NCBI GenBank assembly: GCA_021852245.1
Contig: JAJZNY010000190.1
Span: 1 to 14,115, forward strand
Origin: Planctomycetota bacterium
GTDB lineage: Bacteria > Planctomycetota > Phycisphaerae > WQYP01
Direction of reading: 5' to 3'
DNA: 14,115 bases
Shown here in pieces: positions 7,927 to 14,115 of this stretch; position 1 is the stretch's first letter; each line of letters begins with the position of its first letter. The notes under the pieces are model-generated. The model was given only the letters and a program-made list of their open reading frames with translations. It had not been told where the DNA came from and ran no database searches. The position numbers and the translations under genes are program-made.

Positions 7927-8778
7927 TCAGCAGCAATAGTCGACGGCGCGGGCAAGCACCGAACGCAATTCCTGCCGGGGGACAATCCGATCCACGAATC
8001 CTTTTTCCTGCAGAAATTCCGCCCGCTGGAATCCTTCCGGCAGTTCCATGCGAATCGTATTGGCAATGGTGCGCGGACCCGCAAAGCCGATCATCGCACC
8101 GGGCTCGGCATAAATAATATCGCCGAGCATGGCGAAACTCGCCGTCACGCCGCCGGTCGTCGGATCGGTGAGCAAGCTGATATAAAGCAGACCTGCGGCT
8201 GCGTGGCGGGCCAGGGCTGCGGATGTCTTGGCCATCTGCATGAGACTCAGAGTGCTTTCCTGCATGCGGGCTCCGCCCGAACAGGAGACGATGATGAGAG
8301 GAAGCCGCGATTCAGTCGCCGTTTCAATGGCACGGGTAAGTTTTTCACCGACGACGGTTCCCATGGATCCGGCAAGGAACGAAAAATCCAATACCGCCAG
8401 CACCACACGCCGGCCTTTGATGTGCGCCAGACCGCTGATCAGGGCATCGCCGGCGCCGGTCGCCTCGCGGGCCTCGCGCAGTTGCTGGGCATAAGCTTTT
8501 TTCGCCTTGAAGTTCAGGGGATCGGAGGCCTTGAGCCCGGCATCCCGTTCCTCAAAACTGCCCGGGTCTGCAAGAATATCAATCCGCTGTCTTGCCGTAA
8601 CGCGAAAATGGTGGCCGCAATAAGGACAGCAATGAAGGTGTTCCTCCATTTCCTTGCGGTACACCATCCGGGCACATCCGGGGCATCCCAGCCACAAGCC
8701 GGCGGGTACGTTTACATTTTTTCTTGTTGCGGTAAATCTCATTTTTGTATCGGGGATCACTTCTGTTAATTCAGCCAT
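7927..8778 (-). CDS. accD: Acetyl-CoA carboxylase carboxyltransferase subunit beta
   Basis: AccD, with AccA, moves the carboxyl group from carboxybiotin to acetyl-CoA to make malonyl-CoA, the first committed step of fatty-acid synthesis. The protein is 283 residues, the usual size. The N-terminal zinc ribbon is intact: C32-x2-C35-x15-C51-x2-C54 (CPGC and CPYC). The crotonase-fold core shows LDFSFLAGSMGTVVGEKL, SCSGGARMQE, LTDPTTGGVTASFAMLGD and IYAEPGAMIGFAGPRTI in the expected order. The ATG at 8778 has AAGGA about 11 bases upstream. accA is not in the window. The leader (8779 upward) contains a 10-bp inverted repeat. Downstream are a hairpin and two membrane proteins that could be partly co-transcribed by read-through. 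Confidence 0.97.
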   Translation of the reverse strand: MAELTEVIPDTKMRFTATRKNVNVPAGLWLGCPGCARMVYRKEMEEHLHCCPYCGHHFRVTARQRIDILADPGSFEERDAGLKASDPLNFKAKKAYAQQLREAREATGAGDALISGLAHIKGRRVVLAVLDFSFLAGSMGTVVGEKLTRAIETATESRLPLIIVSCSGGARMQESTLSLMQMAKTSAALARHAAAGLLYISLLTDPTTGGVTASFAMLGDIIYAEPGAMIGFAGPRTIANTIRMELPEGFQRAEFLQEKGFVDRIVPRQELRSVLARAVDYCC

Positions 8779-8848
8779 GAATGTCTTCGTCCTTATGCAA
8801 GCTCCGCATCATCCGTGAACACTTGATGATTCAACCATGATCGAACCA

Positions 8849-8904
8849 AAGCTGAGCTTGGTGGGTGGTTGGTGCACCCAGCCCCACGCTCCTTACCACC
8901 CACC
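8849..8904. repeat. Clustered dyads in the accD leader (11-bp palindrome plus 10-bp inverted repeat)
   Basis: AAGCTGAGCTT (8849-8859) is a palindrome with a one-base centre. Immediately next to it GGTGGGTGGT (8860-8869) is perfectly repeated in inverted form as ACCACCCACC (8895-8904), with 25 bases between. A weaker 16-base dyad (12 of 16 matches) lies at 8830-8845. The inverted repeat is 80-126 bases upstream of the accD ATG and would fold in its mRNA. On the plus strand GGTGGGTGGTTGG has four closely spaced G-runs, as in a two-tetrad quadruplex. No U-tract adjoins it. The function is unknown. Confidence 0.5.
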
Positions 8905-9173
8905 GCCGCATGCCGATCCATATTACGCACAAGCAGCCGTGTGATCTGAAAGCAAGAGATATGATAAACTTTTGTAAAGGCAGTAGCAAGCCCTTTGTTT
9001 CGTCGGGTCTGAACTTAGAATAATCCGCCATAAATTAAACGTAACAGCATATAAAACATATACTTCCATACATATTCCAACGAACGCCTTACGGCACGAT
9101 CGAGCTTGGCGGTGGCATGAAACTGACTCAGGCTCCCGACTGTCAGGCAGAGTTATAGGCCGCAAAGTGGAAT

Positions 9174-9216
9174 GGTTATAAGACTTTGACCGGTCAATAA
9201 CCCTGTGCCTAAGGCA
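9174..9216. promoter_or_regulatory. Two adjacent palindromes, candidate operators
   Basis: TTGACCGGTCAA (9186-9197) is a perfect 12-bp palindrome. TGCCTAAGGCA (9206-9216) is a second one with a single-base centre, 8 bases further on. GGTTAT (9174-9179) and ATAACC (9197-9202) form a competing inverted repeat around the first. They lie about 65-110 bases upstream of the proposed -10 of the sigma-factor gene. Such symmetric sites commonly bind dimeric regulators, but no regulator is known here. TTGACC also resembles a -35 box on both strands, with no good -10 at the right distance. Confidence 0.35.
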
Positions 9217-9282
9217 GGCGCCGATGCCCAAAACGAGTATCAGCCGTAAATCCATCGCCTCGCTAAAGTGATCAATCCGAGA

Positions 9283-9288
9283 TATAAT
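9283..9288 (+). promoter_or_regulatory. Consensus -10 box of the sigma-factor gene
   Basis: TATAAT is a perfect -10 consensus at 9283-9288. No good -35 is present at 16-18 bases upstream. Its last two bases coincide with the start of an ATG at 9287. If it is used, transcription begins near 9295 and that ATG cannot be translated. The first usable start is then the TTG at 9320, which has GGAG 8 bases upstream (9308-9311). Confidence 0.4.
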
Positions 9289-9319
9289 GAAGAGGCACGG
9301 TATAGCAGGAGTTGCGGCC

Positions 9320-11080
9320 TTGAAATGGTCAGACGCAAAACTCGACGAATTGGCCCGCCAGTTGGCATACACTCCGGCGGTCAAACGTCGGCAGCAACTC
9401 GACGCCGCCCTCGAACTTCTCTCTGAAATTGACCCCGAAGAACAGTATCCGTGGGATTACATCCAGTACAAAATTACCGGCTACAAAGCACGCGAGGATT
9501 CGCACATTACGCTCTCCGGGCGTGGACTGCTGGCGGACCTGCCGAGCCTGATTGAATACATCTCATCCACCATCGACATTAAGGCATCAGATGCCAGCGA
9601 AAAGATTCTCACACTTGATGAAGTAACGACTGAATTCGGCGTGTCCAGCAAGACCATCCAGCGCTGGCGTCGGCAGGGTCTGCCGGCCATGCGGTATGTC
9701 TTTGCGGATGGGGTGCGGCGCGTCGGTTTTCGTCAATCTCAGGTGGCCACGTTCAGTCAACGCCATGCCCGACGACTGGCGGATGCCGCCCGGTACCGTC
9801 AGATACCGGAGATTGAAAAAGAGCAGATCATCGCCCGCGCCCGGCGGATGTCCACGAAGTGCCACTGCTGCCTGAAACTGATTTCCCGCCGCATTGCCCG
9901 GCGAACGGGAAGAAGCCCCGAAACGATCCGTGATATTATCCGGCGGCATGATGCCGAAAACCCCGCCGAGGCGATATTTACGGAATCTCCCGCCCGCCTC
10001 ACTGATGCCGACCGACAGATCATTTCGGAATGTTTCCGGCGCGGCATATCGGTGGACTGCCTGGCCAAGCGGTATTGCCGCACCCCCGAAAGTATTGAAA
10101 AAATTGTATCGCAGCAGCGGGCCGACCGGATCAAGTCGATCCCCATCAAATTTGTTCACAACCCGCTCTTTGAGCATGCCGATGCGGATAAGATCATTCT
10201 CCGTGAATTGCCGGCCGAAGCGAGGCAGGCCGCCGCCAATGAACCGCTGGAGGAAGGTCAGCAGCAATATCTGCTCCGCCGGCCGGGGAATTTGCCCCCG
10301 TATCTTCAGGATGCCTTCCGCCAGCCGATCATGCCCCAGCCGCTGGTGATTGATGCCTTCCGCCGCATGAACTATCTGCGGTTCAAGGCATGGCGCCTGC
10401 AGTTGGATATCGACCCGCTCAACGCCGCCGAGGCTGATCTGGAGCGTGTTGAATCGCTGCTCGCGGAGGCGGAGAGCATCCGCAATCTTATCCTGCAGTC
10501 GCATCTGCGCATTGTGGTGCTGGTGGCGAGGAAACACTGCCAGAGTAATGAAAATTTACTTGAATTGATCTCCGATGGAAACCTCTGGCTGATGCGGGCC
10601 GCTGACTCGTATGACTTTTCGCGTAACGTCCGCTTCAGCACGTATCTCTCATACGCCCTGATGAAGAATTATGCCCATCGATTCGGAACTCCCACAACGG
10701 GGGCCAACCGCCTGCTCATTTCGCAGGATGACCTGCTGGACCAACTCGGCGCTCCGGCCCAGCAGAGCGTGCCCGATGCGGTCGATATGCTGCTGATGCA
10801 GGGTAAGCTGGTTGACGCCCTGGCTCAGCTGCCTCAGCGCGAGCGGACGCTTCTGGCCCTGCACTACGGGCTCGAGGCGGGTTCGCCGCCGGAAAGTCTT
10901 ACCCAGATTGCCGAGCGATTCGGTGTTACCAAGGCCCGCGTGCGGCAGATTGAAGTCAAAGCCCTGGCCAAGCTGCGGTCGATCCTGGAAAACCGTGCCG
11001 AGGCAGATCACGAAGTGATGGAAAAACTCGCTTCCGTCCCATCCCGAACGATCCGAACCGACATACCCGGTACGATTTAA
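9320..11080 (+). CDS. Sigma-70-family factor with multiple N-terminal helix-turn-helix segments (planctomycete-type)
   Basis: A 586-residue predicted RNA polymerase sigma factor with an unusual head. Numbering is from the TTG at 9320: a leading KWSDAKLDELARQLAYTP segment; a MerR/excisionase-like HTH at about 98-146 (LDEVTTEFGVSSKTIQRWRR, then VRRVGFRQSQVATF); a second HTH-like segment at about 185-211 (ISRRIARRTGRSPETIRDII); a third at about 235-271 (VDCLAKRYCRTPESIEKIV). Sigma region 1.2-2 lies at about 385-452 (SHLRIVVLVARKH, LLELISDGNLWLMRAADSYD, VRFSTYLSYALMKNYAH). Region 4 is at about 495-556 (LPQRERTLLALHYGL, LTQIAERFGVTKARVRQIEV). I see no region 3, and region 1.2 has lost the usual LTxEqE. 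An ATG at 9287 would add 11 residues but overlaps the -10 box and lacks a ribosome binding site. The architecture resembles planctomycete sigma factors I know from memory; this copy looks divergent. Target promoters are unknown. Confidence 0.85.
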   Translation: MKWSDAKLDELARQLAYTPAVKRRQQLDAALELLSEIDPEEQYPWDYIQYKITGYKAREDSHITLSGRGLLADLPSLIEYISSTIDIKASDASEKILTLDEVTTEFGVSSKTIQRWRRQGLPAMRYVFADGVRRVGFRQSQVATFSQRHARRLADAARYRQIPEIEKEQIIARARRMSTKCHCCLKLISRRIARRTGRSPETIRDIIRRHDAENPAEAIFTESPARLTDADRQIISECFRRGISVDCLAKRYCRTPESIEKIVSQQRADRIKSIPIKFVHNPLFEHADADKIILRELPAEARQAAANEPLEEGQQQYLLRRPGNLPPYLQDAFRQPIMPQPLVIDAFRRMNYLRFKAWRLQLDIDPLNAAEADLERVESLLAEAESIRNLILQSHLRIVVLVARKHCQSNENLLELISDGNLWLMRAADSYDFSRNVRFSTYLSYALMKNYAHRFGTPTTGANRLLISQDDLLDQLGAPAQQSVPDAVDMLLMQGKLVDALAQLPQRERTLLALHYGLEAGSPPESLTQIAERFGVTKARVRQIEVKALAKLRSILENRAEADHEVMEKLASVPSRTIRTDIPGTI

Positions 11081-11137
11081 TATTTCATGCCGCTTTGCAC
11101 AGGACGATGATCCCCTCATCTCGGGGAAACGCGTTTA

Positions 11138-12304
11138 TCACGTTATGGATATCATACCGCCGGGTTGAATCACCGCGATTTCGAGGCCGGGGAATAGCTG
11201 TCGCAGAGAGTCCGAGAGCGAGTGGAGAACGGGTGTTTCCGATTCCCCATGGCCGAGCAGCAGGACATGGATTCCGGCGGCGCGATAGGCGAGCAGGTCG
11301 TGGTGTTTGAGCTCGCCGGTAATCAGCACATCGAACGGCACTTTCCGCCGCGCCTCCAGCGCCAGTTTTCCACCACTGCCGGCGACGATGGCGCAAGTGC
11401 GAACCTGCGCGGACGCGGAGCCGGTGATCTGCACCAACGGCAGCCGCAGGCGTTTTTTGGCAATCCGGGCCAATTCGCTCAGCGTCGTGAGTTCGGGCAG
11501 TGTCCCGATCCGCCCCATGCCGGGATGGGTGGATGGGTTGGCCATGGGGATGACATCGAAGGCGGGTTCCTCGTAGGGATGCGCCCCTCTTAATGCCGCT
11601 ATGGCTTGCGAGAGTACCGTCTGATGAACGACCGTTTCCCAGCGAATCTCCGGCACGACTTCAAGCCGCCCTTTTTCGCCCACGGCCGGATGAGTCGTTT
11701 CATCACCACGGAAGGTACCGTGCCCGGGCGTATGAAAACTGCAGCAGGTGTAGCGGCTGTTTTTGCCGATATGGCCCGCACCGGCCTCGAATACGGCAGC
11801 GGCGAGTTTTTCGACCGCGTCGGACGGCACAAAGGTTATGAGCTTAAACTGCGGATCGATCTCGCGCCCCGGCTGCATGGATCGCTCCACATGAATTCCC
11901 AGGGCCGCAGCGAGGGCATCGTTGGTTCCCCCCTCAGCCACATCCAGCGCCGTATGCGGCGAATAAATCGCCACACCGTGGCGAAAGAGATCCATGGCCA
12001 GTGATGCAGGCATGCAGTCACGTGGCACCAGCGTGCGGATCGGATCGAAGATCGGCGGATGGTAGCAGATGAGAAGATCCGTTCTCTGTTTCCGGCACTG
12101 CTCGTACACCTCCTCGGTGAGGTCCAGCGCGATCAGGATGCGCCGAACCGGCCCATCGGGATCCGGCGCCGCCAGAAGTCCCACGTGATCCCACGGCTCG
12201 GCGTATGCCGGTGGGGCGATCTTTTCGAGTTGGGCCACAACATCTGAGAGCTTCGGCGGGCGGGCGTTGGAACGCGCCGCCGGGTTACGGGATTTATGAG
12301 GCAT
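11138..12304 (-). CDS. Nif3-like dinuclear-metal protein (DUF34/NIF3 family)
   Basis: A 388-residue member of the widespread NIF3/YbgI/YqfO family, which forms hexamers with a two-metal site. A GTP cyclohydrolase 1 type 2 role is often annotated but unproven. Probable metal ligands are H82 in CYHPPIF, H117 and D121 in YSPHTALD, and E331 with H334/H335 in TGELKHHD. YHPPIF and IYSPHTA resemble the eukaryotic NIF3L1 branch more than E. coli YbgI, which has HH. Residues about 155-255 (KLITFVPSDAVEKLAAAVFE to AHPYEEPAFDVIP) are the PII-like insertion of YqfO-type proteins, explaining the length. The ATG at 12304 is chosen because GGAG lies 7 bases upstream and the start overlaps the previous gene by 11 bases, indicating translational coupling. 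The open frame extends 26 codons further upstream, but inside the aminotransferase gene. Confidence 0.9.
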   Translation of the reverse strand: MPHKSRNPAARSNARPPKLSDVVAQLEKIAPPAYAEPWDHVGLLAAPDPDGPVRRILIALDLTEEVYEQCRKQRTDLLICYHPPIFDPIRTLVPRDCMPASLAMDLFRHGVAIYSPHTALDVAEGGTNDALAAALGIHVERSMQPGREIDPQFKLITFVPSDAVEKLAAAVFEAGAGHIGKNSRYTCCSFHTPGHGTFRGDETTHPAVGEKGRLEVVPEIRWETVVHQTVLSQAIAALRGAHPYEEPAFDVIPMANPSTHPGMGRIGTLPELTTLSELARIAKKRLRLPLVQITGSASAQVRTCAIVAGSGGKLALEARRKVPFDVLITGELKHHDLLAYRAAGIHVLLLGHGESETPVLHSLSDSLRQLFPGLEIAVIQPGGMISIT

Positions 12305-13184
12305 CGGACTGCTCCAATATCTGATGGATACGCCGGCGCAGGAGGCCGGAGAGTTCACCCGGCGCCCCGCTGCCGATGACATGCTGTTCCACCCGGCAAA
12401 CCGGCATGACGCCCATGATCACGTTGGTGAGGAAAACCTCGCGAGCATCAAGCAGATCACGGATATGAAGCGGTTTTTCCTCCAGCGGCAGTCCCATTTC
12501 ACGGGCGGTATCGATGACCAGACGCCGGGCGATTCCCGGCAGCACAAGGCGGAACTGCGGGAATTTGTCCCACATCAGCGGGGGCGTGCGGATGGTGCCG
12601 TCCTGCGATACCAGAAAAATATTACTGATCGATCCCTCGGCAAGCTGCTTATCCACTTCGGTAAACCAGATGGACTCCCCGGCCCGGGCGGTGCGGGCTT
12701 TCTGCAGCGACATCATCCGATCGAGGTAGCTGATGGTTTTATGGCCGCAGGTTACCGACCGCGGGTTTTGAAACAGTTCAGAGATCACCACATGCATGCC
12801 GGATTGATAAAGTTCCTCGGGGCGCGGAACCCACGGGGCGGCGGTGATCAGGACGGTGGGCGTCGGTTCGGCATCGGGATCGACCGGGCCGGTGGAAATG
12901 GTGAGCCGCACCCGCGCATCGGAAAGCCCACGGGCTTGAAGCAATTCGGCGATGGCATCGCTTATGACGGTTTCATCGAGGTGCAGTTCCAGTCCGATCG
13001 CCTCAGCGCTGGTATTAAGCCGCGCAATATGGGCGCCGGTCAGTACGCCCTTTCCGCCGTGCGCCCGCATGGTTTCAAAAAGGCCCACGCCATGGAGAAA
13101 GCCGCTGTCGGATACCGAGAGCCGCGCCGATTCGGCATCCACGATTTGGCCATTGAGATATATCACATTTTGGGTATCCGTCAT
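12294..13184 (-). CDS. PLP-dependent class IV aminotransferase (IlvE / D-amino-acid aminotransferase / aminodeoxychorismate lyase superfamily)
   Basis: A 296-residue cytoplasmic fold-type IV PLP enzyme. MTDTQNVIYLNGQIVDAESA, then VSDSGFLHGVGLFETMRAHG, is the standard N-terminal signature. The Schiff-base lysine is K149 (CGHKTISYLDRMM), and E183 in LAEGSISNIF should hold the pyridine nitrogen. FLTNVIMGVMPV (about 251-262) forms the cofactor phosphate region. Sequence alone does not tell whether it is a branched-chain or D-amino-acid aminotransferase or a 4-amino-4-deoxychorismate lyase (pabC). The motif KTISYLDRMMSLQKA and the lack of folate neighbours leave this open. The ATG at 13184 follows a TGGATGTGGATGA run that offers GGATG for the ribosome but also out-of-frame ATGs. 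It starts 32 bases after ksgA and overlaps the nif3-like gene. Confidence 0.92.
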   Translation of the reverse strand: MTDTQNVIYLNGQIVDAESARLSVSDSGFLHGVGLFETMRAHGGKGVLTGAHIARLNTSAEAIGLELHLDETVISDAIAELLQARGLSDARVRLTISTGPVDPDAEPTPTVLITAAPWVPRPEELYQSGMHVVISELFQNPRSVTCGHKTISYLDRMMSLQKARTARAGESIWFTEVDKQLAEGSISNIFLVSQDGTIRTPPLMWDKFPQFRLVLPGIARRLVIDTAREMGLPLEEKPLHIRDLLDAREVFLTNVIMGVMPVCRVEQHVIGSGAPGELSGLLRRRIHQILEQSDAS

Positions 13185-13216
13185 TCATCCACATCCACAT
13201 CAAATTCCATACATCA

Positions 13217-14104
13217 TCAATCCCGGCAGGATACCATGTCCTGCAACCGATTCGCCAGCGCCATGAAGTCCTCCGCCGATAATTCACCCGCACGCCGTTT
13301 GAGCCATGGCGAATCATCGGCTTTGAACGCCTCGCGCGGAATACGGCCCTGAAAACTGTGCCGCAGTGCGTTGCCGATGGTTTGCCGTCGATGCGAAAAC
13401 ATCTGCGACACAACGGATTCCATAAAGGCGTAATCGCGGATGGCGGCGGCCCGCTCGGGCCGGGGGAGCAGTTGCACGAGCGCCGAATCAATCTGTGGCG
13501 GCGGCCAGAAATGGCCGGGAGGAATGGTGGTGATCAATCGTGCATCGGCGATGGCGGCGATCATGACCGTCAGGGCCCCATAATCGGGGTGATCGGGTGC
13601 GGCGGTCATGCGCCGGGCAACTTCCAGTTGAACCGTGAAAGTGAAACTGCGGAATGGGATGCCGTCGGGCTGGCCGTGCAGATGTCGCCACAACAGGGAA
13701 AGCAGAACCACTATCAGCGGACTGGCGATGTTGTAGGGAAGGTTGGCCGCCAGTTTTACATTCCGTCCGACGGACAATGCCGAAAGCGTTTCATGCACCT
13801 CGTTGGAGAGCCGATGTTTGCCGTCCAAGGCGTCGGCGCAGAGCCAGGTGATATTGGTGCAGTCAGAGAGGGCCGCCTTGGCCGCCGGAAGAAGTTGACG
13901 ATCGATATCAACCGCCAGCACATGAGCGGCCTGTTGGGCCAGGAGGCGTGTGAGGTTGCCGGGCCCGGGACCGATTTCCAGAATCAGATCGTCACCGGTA
14001 ATTTCGGCGCATCGGACAATCGCCTCGAGCGTGCGCGGTTCAATCATGAAATTCTGGCCGAAACGATGGCGGGGGCGGATACCGGCACTCCCGAGTACCT
14101 GCAT
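13217..14104 (-). CDS. ksgA: 16S rRNA (adenine1518/1519-N6)-dimethyltransferase, start possibly beyond right edge
   Basis: KsgA/RsmA dimethylates two adjacent adenines in the 3' hairpin of 16S rRNA using S-adenosylmethionine, a late step of small-subunit assembly. Family motifs are complete: RFGQNFMIE (14-22), SAM motif I ILEIGPGPGNLT (41-52), acidic ribose ligand in VLAVDID (62-68), CADALD (89-94) and catalytic NLPYNIASP (121-129), then TVQLEVARRM. The C-terminal helical domain includes FSHRRQTIGNAL. Length is 295 residues against 273 in E. coli. The ATG at 14104 has no visible ribosome binding site. The frame stays open to the window end, and many homologues carry about ten further residues ahead of the GIRPRH-like segment, so the true start may lie outside. 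It heads an apparent operon with the aminotransferase and nif3-like genes. Confidence 0.95.
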   Translation of the reverse strand: MQVLGSAGIRPRHRFGQNFMIEPRTLEAIVRCAEITGDDLILEIGPGPGNLTRLLAQQAAHVLAVDIDRQLLPAAKAALSDCTNITWLCADALDGKHRLSNEVHETLSALSVGRNVKLAANLPYNIASPLIVVLLSLLWRHLHGQPDGIPFRSFTFTVQLEVARRMTAAPDHPDYGALTVMIAAIADARLITTIPPGHFWPPPQIDSALVQLLPRPERAAAIRDYAFMESVVSQMFSHRRQTIGNALRHSFQGRIPREAFKADDSPWLKRRAGELSAEDFMALANRLQDMVSCRD

Positions 14105-14115
14105 GATGGACGCGT

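Larger units (their letters stand above)
8779..9319. other. 541-base non-coding region between divergent accD and sigma-factor genes
   Basis: No gene is recognised. The middle part (about 8930-9090) is clearly more AT-rich than its surroundings, fitting promoter DNA. The region contains the accD leader dyads, two palindromes at 9186-9216, and a TATAAT at 9283-9288 for the sigma gene. An open frame on the minus strand (9384 to 8923) has no family-like sequence and overlaps the start of the sigma gene, so I treat it as chance. I looked for tRNA, tmRNA, RNase P and SRP RNA signatures and saw none. Confidence 0.55.

Noticed and set aside
7816..8769. 317-codon open frame on the plus strand
   Set aside because: It is antisense to accD, whose zinc ribbon and core motifs are unambiguous. 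It is a by-product of GC-rich codon bias.
8835..8850. GGTTCGATC on the minus strand, like a tRNA T-loop
   Set aside because: There is no matching T-stem, acceptor stem or anticodon arm at the required spacing.
8923..9384. 153-codon open frame on the minus strand in the accD/sigma intergenic region
   Set aside because: It has unusual composition, no ribosome binding site or family motif, and overlaps the start of the sigma gene. Probably chance.
9587..10537. 316-codon open frame on the minus strand
   Set aside because: It is antisense to the sigma-factor gene, whose HTH and sigma motifs are on the plus strand.
11111..11127. Small TCCCC/GGGGA hairpin between the convergent sigma and nif3-like genes
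   Set aside because: Only 5 bp with no adjacent T-run on either strand, too weak to call a terminator.
12324..13352. 342-codon open frame on the plus strand
   Set aside because: It lies antisense across the aminotransferase gene and the ksgA end. The sequence is low in family-like motifs, and the opposite strand has clear enzyme signatures.

Overview
The window reads as ordinary chromosome from a moderately GC-rich Gram-negative bacterium, most likely a member of the Planctomycetota (possibly Phycisphaerae). The strongest pointer is the gene at 9320-11080. It encodes a sigma-70-family factor with several helix-turn-helix segments in front of sigma regions 2 and 4, an arrangement I associate with planctomycetes from memory. 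The long CarB inter-domain linker and the eukaryote-like Nif3 motifs fit but do not prove this. There is no rRNA, tRNA, CRISPR array or complete mobile element.

Layout: (1) 2-2080, minus strand: N-terminal two thirds of carbamoyl-phosphate synthase large subunit (carB), running off the left edge. (2) 2081-2730: gene-poor gap with a leader hairpin before carB and a frameshifted remnant that looks like an IS1634/IS4-type transposase. (3) 2731-5361, minus: a secreted GH63-like glycoside hydrolase with a PA14 domain inserted in the catalytic domain. (4) 5645-6265, plus: wrbA flavoprotein quinone reductase, divergent from the hydrolase. (5) 6298-8778, minus: accD, a hairpin, then two adjacent membrane proteins that share a C-terminal domain and are probably paralogues. 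The first of them appears to have its own promoter placed so that its mRNA would be leaderless. (6) 8779-9319: non-coding region between divergent accD and the sigma gene, rich in dyad symmetries. (7) 9320-11080, plus: the multi-HTH sigma factor. (8) 11138-14104, minus: an apparent operon ksgA, PLP class IV aminotransferase, nif3-like gene, with the last two overlapping by 11 bases.

Functionally most genes are housekeeping: pyrimidine/arginine precursor supply (carB), fatty-acid initiation (accD), 16S rRNA dimethylation (ksgA), PLP-dependent amino-acid or folate chemistry, and redox defence (wrbA). The least explained parts are the sigma factor with its upstream dyads and non-ATG start, the PA14-interrupted hydrolase, and the paired membrane proteins beside accD. 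I see no clear defence island or new multi-gene system. All family assignments come from reading translations by eye; no database search was run.
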